Below, piece after piece: positions 33,258-45,436 of a stretch of DNA of 64,000 nt. Source of the stretch: Sophora flavescens (lineage: Eukaryota; Streptophyta; Magnoliopsida; Fabales; Fabaceae); NCBI GenBank assembly GCA_030762895.1, contig CM061063.1:56871196-56935195 (forward strand), in the 5' to 3' direction. How positions within the stretch are numbered: the first letter of the stretch is position 1; each line of letters opens with the position of its first letter. Under the pieces are notes generated by a model that was not told the DNA's origin, did not search any database, and saw only the letters and a program-made list of their open reading frames with translations. A program made the position numbers and the translations under genes.

Positions 33258-35270
33258 TCACACCTCGAGAGCATCCTCCCGATCTTCCCCACCTCGGTCA
33301 TCAACAGCACTCCTGATCTCATCAGCGCCCCAAAAATCAGCATCTCCACCCTCTATATCTCCCCGACCAGAATTCCCGTTATCAGCAACCTCTTCCTCCC
33401 TGATCGCTACCAGCTCCCCATTACGGACTTCCTTATCGGAGCTGAAGATAGAGTGGTCGATCTCAGGATGTTTCAATTCATACTGCTTCTTGGCCGCAAG
33501 AAAGAACGCTTCGTGCTGTTGAGCCGCAAACAATTCCCACTCTTTCACCTCCGTGGTCATCTTAATCACAGTTTGATCAAGCTCCGAGATTTTCCCTTTG
33601 GCAACTTCTAGATCGGAATTAACAGCATTAAAGTCAGTCTGCACTGTGTTCTTGGTAGCAATCAGGGTTGAGCAGGTACCCTCGAGCCGAAGAACATCAA
33701 CGCTCGTTTGCTTCAGACTGGCCTTCATGGTTTCCAGCTCCTTCGTCACTTCCTCGTCCTCCCGAGTTAGTTTGATAAATTCTCTCATCAAATGCTGGTC
33801 ATTCTCCACTTTCTTTTGCAGCTTCTGCTTCTCGGATTCAAGATTGGAAATTTTAATATCAATCATAATGGACTCCATCTCGAAAAAACAAGCCAGGCTG
33901 GCCAAACGTAAGCTTAAGATCTCGGTCATCTTGGCAATCTGAGAGCGGGTGAGAGAACGGTAAAGCTTTGTATCTGAACGTTGAGAGAACGGTCATCTTG
34001 GCAATCATAATTGCAGCTGCTCGTTGGGAGTAAGGCTTAGCAGGAAAGAAGGATTCCATACTGAAACAGTGTCCAACCCCATGTCAACCCAACTAGTTGG
34101 GAGTTGGTTAAACACACCTTCCGGAGGAGAAGCAAATAAAGTTTTCCAGACTACCGCCTTCCTGGGACGCTATAGAGGAGTCGTTTCGGACTCGGCTTGC
34201 CCCTCCTCAAGACAGCTCTTCTTAACGACGAAGCCATCTCCGCCTGGTTCTGACGGCTCTGTCAGGTTGATCACATTTTTCTCTGTGGCGATGCCGGAAG
34301 TTGCAGCAGCCGCCCCTCCCGGCTGCTTATGTTTCTCTAAAATTTCTAGCATGGCCTTCCTCGACATCTTAGGAGCCATTTTTCTGAAAAACAAGAAAAA
34401 TTAAATTATAAAAGGAAATAAACAAGTAATGATAGGACAAAAAACGGATCCTCGCCCTTATAAGAGGCTACCTCGGCAAGGTCGTCAGCCTTGTCAATAA
34501 CCTCACGGTAGTGAATATCCAACAACTGTTCGAGAAAGGTAACCTCAAGTTTTTCTTGGTGAGAGAGGCAATGATACTCAAAGCATATGATGATGTGGGG
34601 TTTGCGTTGCCAACAAAGGGGGAATTTGGCCCCCCGATCGGAAATGAAAGAAAAGGTTCCCGCCTCATTTGTGGACCACCTTAAAGAAGCCGGTTTTGAA
34701 ACCCTTCCAAGAGGTAGAATAAAGGATAAAAACCTTACGGCGTCGGATAGCGCTATCAGATATCCAGCCGGTAGTACCACGTTGTTTCACACAAAAGAAA
34801 TTGAAAATTTTCTGAACAGAAGTCGAGATACCGAAATATTTTCAAACGATCTCGAAAGCCCGGATGAAACACCAGCTGTTCGGATGAAGATGGGAGGGAG
34901 CCACGTTTAAAGAACGCAGCATCACCGACTCAAAAATGGTAAAGGGGAGACGAACTCGGGATTTCGTCAAAACACACTTGTTCAGGAAGAAAAAATCCGG
35001 GTTTTCTTGAGAATGATGGACACAATCTATAGAAGAGCAAGGGAGACAACCCACTCGATCTAAATCCTTTTTGTCAAAAACAAAATCCCTAACAGCGTTA
35101 AGGGACTCACGAGTGAGAAACTTGGAGCGAATGTGAGGAACTTCCAGGTCTACCCAATCATACGGGTCGACCGGAGCAGCGGCAACTTGAGCCACCGCAG
35201 CGACTACAACCTCCGCAAGGGGAGGGACATCGTCGCAACCTCCCTGAGGATTGGAACCTTCTTCCACCAT
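33258..35270 (-). pseudogene. Antisense gene of element C (Transposase_28-like plus coiled coil)
   Basis: On -, from ATG at 35270: an acidic/Ala-rich start (MVEEGSNPQGG), then WVDLEVPHIRSKFLTRESL, RVRLPFTIFESVMLRSLNVA and LHPNSWCFIRAFEI. The last part matches the 'putative gypsy type transposon' domain (Transposase_28) found in plant repeats. A TGA interrupts at 34842, and the homology continues (GTTGWIS) to about 34600. Further exons follow: MAPKMSRKAMLEILEKHKQP (34376-34170) and a 220-codon coiled-coil part (33929-33258, NLESEKQKLQKKVENDQ) with an acidic tail DDRGGEDREDALEV. It opposes the LTR direction. Function of this family is unknown. The stop makes this copy defective. Confidence 0.7.
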
Positions 35271-35802
35271 AACTACCACTATCAAAGTAGAAAACTCAAC
35301 GAAAGAAAGAGTACAGAGGAGAAAAAAAGACGTACCTTCAAAAGAGAGAGAGAGAGAAGAACCGAAGGAAGCTAGCATCGAAAGATGGAGAACACAGTGA
35401 GAAGAAGAGAGAGGCGAAAAACTTTGAAGCAGACGAGACGAAATGCGGAAGAAGTAAAGGAAGAAGAAGAAAGGGCAATTTAAATAGAGGAGGTAAAGCA
35501 TTAGGGTCGTTGATTGATTCGTAGCAGAGATCCAACGGCCAGAAATCAACAGATGCTTGAAGAAGTTATGATGCGTTGGAAAACGTGTCGAATCACAGTG
35601 AAACGCGCGAAACGTAGATGACAGAGGTTCGAAAAGAAGATTTGACAGAATGTTGATTCGGGACGAACAAGCCAAGTTCCAAACCTATGACTCCGAAAGA
35701 GGGATGTGATCCTCACCCAAGAAGGTAAGCAAAGAAACCAAGGCAGAACTATACGTATGATGTATGTCGGGCATATACCTCTTTTCGCTGAATACAGCTC
35801 AA

Positions 35803-35817
35803 GACTTGGGGGGCTTC
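35803..35817 (+). other. Polypurine tract of element C
   Basis: AGACTTGGGGGGCTTC-type tract directly before the 3' LTR start TGTTCC at 35818. Confidence 0.65.
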
Positions 35818-36417
35818 TGTTCCCTCCAGATTTGGTCCACGACCCAATACTTCTAGGCCCAATGGTATTAACCATTATTGAAGAGGCTCATTTGGTATTG
35901 AAGAGATCTAAAGTGAGATCTCGGACGATCTTCTCGGGATACATCACCGAGGTAAAACATTACTCGGGAAACCCGACACGTATACTCGGTCAGCATGAGA
36001 CCCCCGGGGTACATACCCGAGACTGAGTTGTCCCAAAACACTCGTCGGGGGAGCCGTTAACATGGATGGATCATGCAGAACATGCCTCAGGACACGTCAC
36101 TGGGACACGTGGGCATTCTAGAAGGACCTCATGATAGGAGAGAGAAGAGGATCTACGCCCGCGACCTGGAATTGTGCTAACCATATATGGCGGGTCCCAC
36201 TCAGCGTAATCGCCCCGCGTAGATTGCACGTGCCTTGACTTCTATATAAGCCGGCTATCATCTTCATTAGGGTAGCTTTTGAATCTTTGTACTTTCCTTA
36301 GACCCATCGTTGTAGCTGAGTGCTAGAAACCTGATGTACTAGCTCTGCTACCTTGTACCCCGACTTTATTAATACAACACCTGCTTGATATATTGATTTA
36401 TTGTTTTAGCACAAACA
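35818..36417 (+). repeat. 3' LTR of element C
   Basis: 600 bp, TG..CA bounded, followed by the ATGCT duplication. Confidence 0.88.
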
Positions 36418-37076
36418 ATGCTCATGTTCTTCTTCAAAATATAGCATATCCTCCGCTAGAAATGGAGAAAAATTAGTGCCATAAGTTACCAAATTTTAAT
36501 CATTTAATAATGCTTTACTCATCATTCTCGTCGGTTATTATGGGTACTTCTTTTAATTTGTTGGAATTGCGATTAAATTTTCAAATGAAAAAAGAAGAAG
36601 AAAAGATGGAGGATATTTGAAGCAAATTTTGATAATACAAAGGCATAAAAAAGTGAAGTTTATTATGTTTTGGGAAGGTGCGTGCTTTCAAAGTAACTTC
36701 AAATTTCAAGATAATGAATATTCATCTAGGTACGTAAGATGTATGTAACCAACAAATCAAAGAATAGGGGGGGTGCCTAGGATTATAATAGATGTAACTA
36801 TCACTACATCTATTATAATGTTTCTTGTAACTATTGAGAGGGAGGTACTTAGGATTATAGGGTAGTATACATCTTGGAGTGAGTTTTCAAGTTTCCACAA
36901 AAATTTGTAATATTATTTTGAGATAGTGAATATTTTGATGGAGTTTTTCTATTGGCTTAGGAAGACGATGTTATTTGAGACGATGTTGAACCATCAATTT
37001 TGTTTATTCCAATTTTTTTGTGACATATTTTGTGTGTTCCCATTCTCGATCCTTTGTATGCGATTTTTCCCAAGAG
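36418..37076. other. Spacer with perfect hairpin; probable decayed Copia 5' LTR
   Basis: A perfect 15-bp inverted repeat (ATTATAATAGATGTA at 36782-36796 with its complement at 36805-36819, loop 8) stands out. The stretch 36850-37076 leads into a degenerate Copia PBS and is likely the remains of an LTR. No gene. Confidence 0.5.
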
Positions 37077-37330
37077 TGGTATGAGACCTATGATTATGGT
37101 AAGGAACACGCATAAGTTTGAGATTCTATATATCACCGATGGGAAAAATCAATTTTATAATTTGGCATAGTGTCATTCAAGACCTCTTAGTGCAACAAGA
37201 CCTTGACCAAACTTTAGAGGAGGAGAAACTGACTACCATGAGTATGAGTGATTGGGGTAAGATCCAAAGAAAGGTCGTGAGCACAATCTAGTTAGCTCTT
37301 GCTCTCGAGACTAGGTACATTTTAAAAGTA
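37077..37330 (+). pseudogene. Copia gag N-terminal remnant with degenerate PBS
   Basis: TGGTATGAGACC at 37077 resembles the Met-tRNA site TGGTATCAGAGC. From 37097 the frame gives MVRNTHKFEI..DGKNQFYNL, a break, then QDLLVQQDLDQTLEEEKLTT and SDWGKIQRKVVSTI. These resemble the start of plant Copia gag (K-F-D-G-x-N-F..W; D-I-L-V-Q-Q-G-L). Stops and a frameshift kill it. Nothing of gag follows after about 37330. Confidence 0.65.
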
Positions 37331-37662
37331 CATAAATTTTAAATATTGTTTCCAGTTTGAGAATTAAAAAAAAAGGAAAAAGAAAAAAGAATCAATAGTC
37401 TAATATTACCCTTCACAACCAACATAACCCCTCAATTATATTAAAGGAATCGCATATTATGCTATCAATATCAATCATTTATTTTTATATTATTAAAAAT
37501 ATTTACCTTTCATAATAATTACCTTAAAAAGCACATATATTAATAAAAAAAATATTTGATTGATAATATAAAAAAAATTACATTCACTGGCAAAAACGTG
37601 TTGTTTTCTCAACTTTGTTGTGCTTTGGAGTAGATAGCTGCTTAGACATAACATGCATGCAC

Positions 37663-37886
37663 TTGAAAACAAGAAAGTATAATTTGATTGATATTCACTA
37701 TATTTGATTGAGTACATACAAGTAGTATTTATAGTACAAATGGAGCTACAAATTAGGAAACATATCAATCTACAATTAGCATAACAGAGACCCCTAAATA
37801 AGGAATCAGAATATATGCTACAGCTGTACAATCCCATAGTCTAAGGAGATTAAAGAGAGATCTATGGAGATTAAAATCTCAACACT
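37663..37886 (-). repeat. 3' LTR of a decayed Copia element (- strand)
   Basis: Read on -, TGTTGAGATTTTAATCTCC opens an LTR of about 224 bp that ends CTTGTTTTCA at 37663, preceded by the polypurine tract TTTGAGGGGGAG. An internal TATA-like CTATAAATACTAC lies on - near 37728. Confidence 0.65.
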
Positions 37887-38328
37887 CCCCCTCAAATTGG
37901 TGCATAGATATCATCCATGCCCAACTTGCAGAGATATTTCAAAAACACTTTACTTGAGACTGCTTTAGTAAGCATATCAGCTAATTGATCTTCAGATCGA
38001 ATCTTAGGCAACTCCAAAATCTTTGCATCTAATTTCTCCTTGATAAAAAATCGATCCACCTAAACATGCTTTGTTCGGTCATCTTGAACTGGATTGTGAG
38101 CAATGTTACATGCAGCTTTGTTGTCACAATAAAGCTGAATTGGTTGCTTAGATGGATAACCCAAATATTCTAGAAGATGTTTCAACCATAAAGCTTCGCG
38201 GAGGCCTATTGCCATACCCCTAAATTCAGCTTCTGCACTTGGGCGGGCGACAACATGCTACTTTTTACTTCTCCATGTAACAAGATTACCGCCCACGAAC
38301 GTGGAGTAACCTGAAGTTGATCGCCTAT
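37887..38328 (-). pseudogene. Copia RNase H remnant, cut by element E
   Basis: On -: RRSTSGYSTFVGGNLVTWRS, a stop, ARPSAEAEFRGMAIGLREAL, QLYCDNKAACNIAHNPVQDD, TKHV, a stop, DRFFIKEKLD and ADMLTKAVSSKVF. This is the C-terminal half of Copia RNase H with two stops. The upstream RT part is missing: the sequence is broken exactly at the start of element E (38329). Its missing half is not found to the right. Confidence 0.78.
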
Positions 38329-41300
38329 TGTAACACCCCGATTTTCGCTGCTTCGTAATATCGGTAATAAATATATAAACATATATATTTTTATACGAGA
38401 CTTAGAAAATGATTTTGGACAAACCAATGTCATTTCCTTGTTATACTTATTTTCATAAGGTTACGGGGAAGTTTTTGGTTGAAAATTCAGACGGAAGTCG
38501 GTCTACCGTTTTCTGTGTTTTCACTGACAGTAAAAGTTTACTGCTCAGAAAACATAATTTTAATTCGTGAACGAAAGACTTAAGATTTTATTTTATTTCC
38601 TACAAGAGTGTATTTTTAGAATTATTTCAGAAAAAAAAAATAAAACAATTTATGTTTTACAGGCAAAATACGTAATCGGGTAGACGACGGAGTGGATTTT
38701 GGAGTTTCCGAGAGAAGATAAAGAGTTTATCTTAGGATTTTGAGATGATTCATGGGGATGAATCATATTTTTAAGTCTAGAAGGTTCCACGAGGTTAAAG
38801 TGAAAATTTATGAATTTTATGCTTAAGTCCCTGAACTTTCTGTTAATTACCCTTTTGTCCCTGAGTTAGTTTCTATGTTTTTCCAAGTGAATTGGGATAG
38901 AATCCTTGTTCCAAATTCATAGAGTACCGTGGCTTTGAGGCCCAAATTTCTTACCCATAAATTAAATTTCATGAAGCCCATTTGGAACCATACAAGTTTC
39001 CTATGTTAAGCTTAATGCTTAAATCTTTAAGTGGGCCCCACAAAAATGAATCCAAGCCCAAATTTACCAAGCCCATGCGCAAGCCCATGAGGGATGGAAG
39101 GCTGCCCTCATTTGTTGTTGGATGAGCCATGAATGTTCTAGAATGTTCCACATTATTCTACATCATTCTTGATTTTTCTTCAACATTCTTGATTTTTCTT
39201 CAACTTTCATGATTTGTCTTAAAAGATCTATGACAAAAATCAGCCCAAAAGTCATCAAGATAAGCTCACATTAAATGTGGCAAAAAGTCATCATGACAAT
39301 TTATTGGCAAATTGCAAGCTAGTCCTTAAACTTTTGGAATCTTTGCAAAATGGTCCCTAGGAAGTATTTGCATTTCAATCCTTTTAGCAAGACAACTCAT
39401 CATCTCTAGATCCTTCTAAAAGTGGTGCAAGAAAGCTCTATAAATACCCTCCCTCACATTTCATTTAGTTTCTAATGCCATTTGTTCAAAAACCCTAAAG
39501 TTCATAAGTCTTCTAGTGTTAAATTTGTGAAGCAAGTTTCTTGGATTTCCTTTGTCATTGATCTTCAAGAGGTAAATCCTAATCTTATTTATTAATCATG
39601 CCTATGTTCTTTATCAAGTTTCTTGATTCAAGGCTTATATCATAGTTGTTCATCACTTTAAAGTTTCTAACCCTAGAACTTTGAAAAGTCATAATAAATT
39701 CTAGAAAAATCTCATGATGATGAAACCACTTTCTATCTTCGTGATATCATGAATATTATCTAAATCCAAGAGCATGATGTAATCAAAAATTTCTTTCCTA
39801 AAAACCTAGCCTTGGCCGAAACTAGTAAAGTAGGTTTGGTAGAGTTTTGTTCATGTGTTGTCATCTATGATCATGTATTCTATATGACATGTATGTCTAC
39901 ACATTCTAATCCATGTTAGTTTCTTAAAATGAAAATCTTTACTAAAAAATCTCTATGTTGGCCGAACCCTAAGTGGGTGAGATTTAATGAGTTTTTGTTC
40001 ATAGTTTTCCTTAATGATCTTGTTAATCAAACTCTTAGTATGTATGGCTTATAAATCCAAGTTGGTTTATTAAACTAAGAACCCTAGCCCTATAAACATG
40101 TTGAGGCCGAATCCTTGTATAAAAGAGTTAGGAAGTTTTGAGTTTGAAACTTAGTTGTTTAGTCACTAATCTATGATTTAGGTTAATCAAGGATCATTAA
40201 TCCATGACTTAATCATGATTAGAAATTTTAAGGATTTTGAACCCTAAAAGTCAGCCCTTGACCGAAACCTAACCCTCATGAGCTAAGTATGTTGTGGTTT
40301 GATTTGATTTATTTTGGTTGCAATTCGTTTGAAGGAAACAACCGAGTTAACTGATTTAAGCCGACGGAGGAAACCGGATCAAATCGGGAGATTGTTTGAA
40401 AATGTTAGTTTGAGTCTTCAAGAGGTAAGGGGAGCTTACCTGAGGGATTTTCTCTATAACTATTTGCTTTTAGTGTGGCTTATATGATTTATATGTGGTT
40501 TGTGATTAATTGTTTATGTTGTTTATGATGTGGTATTTATCTGTGTATCAGTGATTAATCTGCTTTTAATTATCTGCAGTAGTATATTATGTTGTTATGA
40601 TGCATGATCTGCCTGGGGATATAATTATGATGATGTTGTTGAATGTTGAATGTTGTTTGAGAGGCCTGACAGTGGTCAGTGCACAACCGATTAAGCAGAT
40701 AAAAGATTTAATAAGCTGTGAAAGTTGTATTCAACGTTTATGGGGAATGTTGGAATATAATAGTAGAGGAAAATATTGTTTTGGAAAAATAATGAGTTTT
40801 GAGAAATATTATTATTTTAATGATTTATTAGTGTAAAAGAAATTTATGAGTCACGGTGAGAGCGTAACCGTGAAATTTTTTTTAGTACTGCTAATTTTTA
40901 CACAAGAAATTCCGAAATATTATAAAAAGTGATTTTGTGAAATTAATATTCGAAAAGACCTTATTTATTATATAAGAAAATTATTTTAGAAGAAATGTCA
41001 AAGTTTGACTTAAAGACGTTTTTCTTTGAAAATGCTCAACGACGGCAAGTTTCGAAATTATTTACGGTGAGAGTTTAAAAACAGCAGTACTTATGTTGAA
41101 AAGAGATTTAATTTGAATTGATTTATTAGAGTTGAAGTTTCAATAAAAAGAAGTTGTTGATGATTTGACGTTATTATGGGAAAAAATGTGTTCCCAAAGG
41201 AAAAGTGGATTTTCTATGAATTGACGTTTTATAAACGAATTTCAGGTAGAAAGAATTTTCGGTAAATGAGTTTTACTTAATGACGTAAAAGATGATATAG

Positions 41301-42509
41301 AACTTAGTAACCGAGATGTCAGGGTACTAGTGTTCTTATGACGTTATCCTATTTTGGATTTGTTTTTCACAGACAGAAAAGATGTAAAAAGATGTAAAAA
41401 TGATGTAAGACGATAATATGGAACTTAATAACCGAGACGTCAGGGTATTAAGGTTCGTTGTGTTGTAAACTGGGTATCAATTTAAAGAAGTTAATACGTT
41501 TTAAGTTGTTTTCTACTACCACGAACCTAAGACTGATTGCAAGGTCTAGGGGCTTCGTGATTGAGCACTCGGACTTTGAGGTCCTGTGTTGTTAATAAAA
41601 GATGTAAAGATGTTTCAAAAGATGTTAAGTCGTAAGCTTTTGAGAGCTTTGACAAACAAAGATATAGCACAAAGAAAAGTGTTGAGAACAAAATGTTTTC
41701 TTGCTTGCATTTGGCAGACGTGCCATGATCAGAAGAGGGATTACCTTGCGGCGTCAGGGTAGATCATACAAAGATGTTCTCGTTGGGTTTGGACAATGAG
41801 GCCCCATCTCAGATTGTTATCACTGTGCCACGATGTTGGACAGTGTGCGATGGGAGTGCCTGTGGCAATCGAGTCTGATCAACTCATCAAGAGGTTGGAG
41901 ATATCTCATGAGATTAAGTATGAATGTTTAGATGATGTATTGAAGTGTTCATGCATAGTTTTCCAATGTTGATGTTTGGGGTGTGAAACCCATTGATAAA
42001 CGAGATATTATGATATGAATGAGCACGTTGTTATAGACATGCATATGTGTATGTGCCTTCTTTTGTGTTGCGCATTTAGTTATGGTGGTAAATCCATATA
42101 TTGGCGTCTCACCCTTACAACCATATCAGAGTCGTACAAGGGGGGTGATCCTTACAAGAAGACGAAGGCTGTCTAGTTCGAAGCATGTTGTTGCTGCTTT
42201 TATCGGTTGTAGTGTCCGTTAGTTATGACTAGCTTAGGTAATATTATGTTTTAAGAATAAAGTTGATTATGATTTATGTGAGAAAACATATGAGGCAGTA
42301 TAGTTCGAGGACTTATATACATTATGTATTTAAGTGTGATTTGATTACGTTGTTGTGGTTATGAGGTTAAAGAAGGAGGAAAAAATTTTATCACTATATT
42401 TTGAAGAGATAAACGTTGAGAAAACATTAATTTCCGAAAGCAACCAGCAAATTAAGTTTTATTTCCGCAAACGGGTAACCATGTGATGACCCGAGTTTAG
42501 GGTGTCACA
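38329..42509 (+). repeat. 5' LTR of element E
   Basis: TG..CA bounded. A strong TATA box CTATAAATAC at 39438-39447 gives a U3 of about 1.1 kb and an unusually long 3-kb R-U5. Open frames in it are short and carry no recognisable domain, including 40597-40836. Confidence 0.8.
39438..39447 (+). promoter_or_regulatory. TATA box in LTR of E
   Basis: CTATAAATAC preceded by AAGAAAGCT and followed by a pyrimidine-rich start region (CCCTCCCTCACATTTCATT). The best core promoter in the LTR. Confidence 0.55.
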
Positions 42510-43243
42510 TTAGTGGTATCAAAGCTGGTCGAGTCTTTCGGGAATGTTGGGAAATAGGTCTGTTGTGTTGACGTTGTGTTTTCTCTGAAGTGAGACGACG
42601 TTGTGTTTTCTGAGTTAATTTTTGTTTGAATTACTTCTTAGAAGTAATATGTGTTAATAAATGAATAAGGAATTACAGAAAAGTGTCTATGTTAGTTTTA
42701 CCTAAGTTGAATGTGAGCGGAAAAGAAAAGTTCTTGGGAAAAATTAAGTTGATAGAAAAGTTTGAGGATGAGATGTGCAATGAAGTTATTTTGAAGATAT
42801 GCGATGAAGTTATTTTGAGGATGAGATGTGTGAGGTGATATCAAAGTGGAGTGGTGAATTATAATCAAGAGGAACTAAGACTATGATTAAATATTTTGAG
42901 TAGGGAGTTGATGTGTGGTGCTGTGAAGACATTGTTAGTATTAACGATAATATTCAGAGTTAGATGATTGGAATAAGGTTTCTGGTGGAACCATGTTGAT
43001 AAGAGAAGTGATTAAGTTTTGATTTTGTTTTTCGAGGGTGATAGGCTTTGATGCAATTTTGAGGATAGTACGGATATGTAGAAATGACATAAGAATGAAT
43101 TGTGTTATGGAATATGGAATAAGAGGAATGAAGTGATGTGAAGGGTAATGTAAAATCTTAAGGTTAAGATGAGATTACAGAATTCTGTTTAGTTTCGAGT
43201 GACGAAATTTCGAGGACAAATTTTTTTTTTAGTGGGGTAGTAA
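42510..43243 (+). other. Residual interior of element E
   Basis: From PBS (42514-42525) to polypurine tract (43231-43243). Short GATGAGATGTGTGA-type repetitions near 42770-42840. I recognise no Gypsy gag or pol; either a large deletion or very degraded pol. Confidence 0.6.
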
Positions 43244-44118
43244 TGTAACACCCCGATTTTCGTTGCTTCGTAATATCGATAATAAATATATAAACATATA
43301 TATTTTTATCCGAGACTTAGAAAATGATTTTGGACAAACCAATGTCATTTCCTTGTTATACTTATTTTCATAAGGTTACGGGGAAATTTTTGGTTGAAAA
43401 TTCAGACGGAAGTCGGTCTGCCGTTTTCTGTGTTTTCACTGACAGTAAAAGTTTACTGCTCAGAAAACATAATTTTAATTCGTGAACGAAAGACTTAAGA
43501 ATTTTATTTTATTTCCTACAAGAGTGTATTTTTAGAATTATTTCAGAAAAAAATAAAATAATTTATGTTTTACAGGCAGAATACGTAATCGGGTAGACGA
43601 CGGAGTGGATTTTGGAGTTTCCGAGAGCAGATAAAGAGTTTATCTTAGGATTTTGAGATGATTCATGGGGATGAATCATATTTTTAAGTCTAGAAGGTTC
43701 CACAAGGTTAAATTGAAAATTTATGAATTTTACGCTTAAGTCCTTGAACTTTATGTTATTTACCCTTTTGTCCCTGAGTTAGTTTCTATGTTTTTCCAAG
43801 TGAATTGGGATAGAATCCTTGTTCCAAATTCATAGAGGACCGTGGCTTTGAGGCCCAAATTTCTTACCCATGAATTAAATTTCATGAAGCCCATTTGGAA
43901 CCATACAAGTTTCCTATGTTAAGCTTAATGCTTAAATCTTTAAGCGGGCCCCACAAAAATGAATCCAAGCCCAAATTTACCAAGCCCATGCGCAAGCCCA
44001 TGAGGGATGGAAGGCTGCCCTCATTTGTTGTTGGATGATCCATGAATGTTCTAGAATGTTCCACAAGTAGATTCTAGAATGTTCTAGAATGTTCCACATG
44101 GAAGGCTGCCCTCATTTG
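43244..44118 (+). repeat. 3' LTR of element E, truncated
   Basis: Matches 38329 to about 39125 closely. Near 44050-44118 the words TGTTCTAGAATGTTCCACA and GGAAGGCTGCCCTCATTTG (already seen at 44012) are repeated out of order, and the sequence then joins element F. The last 3.3 kb of LTR are missing. Confidence 0.78.
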
Positions 44119-45389
44119 AAGGATTTATCCACTATTTCTCCAAATTGATTACAACCAAGTATTCAACACCTCTCCAGGCTTACAAGTATTCCTTTCTTAT
44201 CAATCCTCTTCAGGCTCTAACTCTAACAAAGCGATTTAATGTTTGATCTTCTTAACTCACTATGTGTGAGAATATGACAGTTTAAGAACAGTTGAATATT
44301 ACAATAATATTGAAGCTAAAGAATACAGACTCTTGCTTTTGAATGAATATTAGAATGGGTGATTATCGACTGGCAAAAGTTCAGCTAGCAAGGTTGTGCA
44401 GGCAAGAGTTATTCTTCAGTATCTTAGGTCTTCAATTTATAGCTACCTTCTTATTCAATTGTACTTCTTCAACGGTTACTTTGAATAATCTCGTTTAGAG
44501 ATAACATTTAATGCATGATATCCGTTGTGACTGATAGCTTGATTGTGGCAATGCTGAATAGTACTCTTGGTTATCGAGGTAGCATCAAATTGGAGGTTCA
44601 CTCCTCTGAGTATTTGCAGCTTGAGCACTTCTTGTTCCTCCTTTGTTTATAATCCAGCTTTTTCAGTCATAAAGTTTTTATCATACAAATCGTTTTGCAG
44701 TATCTTACTATACGATTCTGCTTTTTGCATTTCTTGATTGTACTATGTTTCTTTTACAACAAGATGAAACATTTAAAGCAGATAAAACAAATGTGAAGAA
44801 CAAATATTCTAATGAAATAAATATCAATCATTTGAAATAAATATAAGATATTCAGATTGCATTTAATTCATTCCTAGATGGAGCTCGTCTAAAAAGAAAC
44901 TCCATCTACTCAGTTACATGAGAGTCTAAGTCTGTTCTATATTTTACTCGGCTCGTCTGATGATGTGGCACATCCTCTTGTTTATCAAGTCTTCGGACTT
45001 GCTTTTCCTTAATGAGTTATAAAGATCTCCGTCTGGTGACGTGGCGGTCAGAGCTCGTCTACCGGATTACTTTATGTTTCAGTTCATTTACTTTAACTAA
45101 TTCCTTTCGTTTGCTTATGTGGCAAGATGGACGCGCTCATTTATCAAGTCTTTGGACTTGCTGTATGTAACGAGTTATTTTGGTATTCATCTAGCAAACA
45201 CTTAGAGCCTCGTCTACTCAAGAAAATCAGTCTACTTAATTAAATAACAAGGTAACTTTACCAAAGTACTTGAGCAGCCCATCTACAAGGGTGGACCCGT
45301 ATTTTTCAATGAAAACTTATCCAAGTTTATTTTACTTATTTTAAAGTATTCCTGCATAACTGAAAGCACATGTTAGATCTCAAATAACA
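44119..45389 (-). repeat. 3' LTR of element F, truncated
   Basis: On -, the likely start TGTTATTTGAGATC is at 45389. The stretch 44880-45260 holds GCTCGTCTA / GACGTGGC / GTCTTTGGACTTG words related to the CGTCC array of element B. TATA-like GCTATAAATTG lies on - near 44440. It ends at GTGGATAAATCC, about 250 bp short of where B's LTR ends. Confidence 0.7.
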
Positions 45390-45436
45390 CTTTGCCAGGA
45401 AAATTTAATCCTTTTGTCAGCATCAAAACTTATAGA

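Larger units (their letters stand above)
31405..36417 (+). mobile_element. Non-autonomous LTR element C (Tat-like LARD) with antisense gene
   Basis: LTRs 31405-32003 (599 bp) and 35818-36417 (600 bp) start TGTTCC and end CACAAACA. ATGCT stands at 31400-31404 and 36418-36422, a perfect target duplication. A PBS TGGCGACCACGACC at 32006 is complementary to a tRNA-Arg 3' end, a choice known from the Ogre/Tat Gypsy lineage. The tract GACTTGGGGGGCTTC precedes the 3' LTR. The 3.8-kb interior has no gag, protease, RT or integrase; it carries an antisense gene instead. It must have moved with proteins supplied by a relative. Confidence 0.88.
38329..44118 (+). mobile_element. Element E: Tekay/Del-like Gypsy derivative with 4.2-kb LTR
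   Basis: The 5' LTR 38329-42509 (4,181 bp) begins TGTAACACCCCGATTTTCG and ends GGGTGTCACA. PBS TGGTATCAAAGC follows at 42514. The interior is only about 730 bp, without any recognisable gag or pol, and ends in AGTGGGGTAGTAA before the 3' LTR start at 43244. The 3' LTR is cut after about 875 bp. TGTAACACCCC/GGGTGTCACA ends and the Met-tRNA site fit the chromovirus Tekay/Del group. No target duplication can be tested because the right end is lost. Confidence 0.8.

Noticed and set aside
38969..39151. Two nearly identical 60-codon frames (also 43882-44064)
   Set aside because: They are the same part of the two LTRs of element E, not a gene pair.
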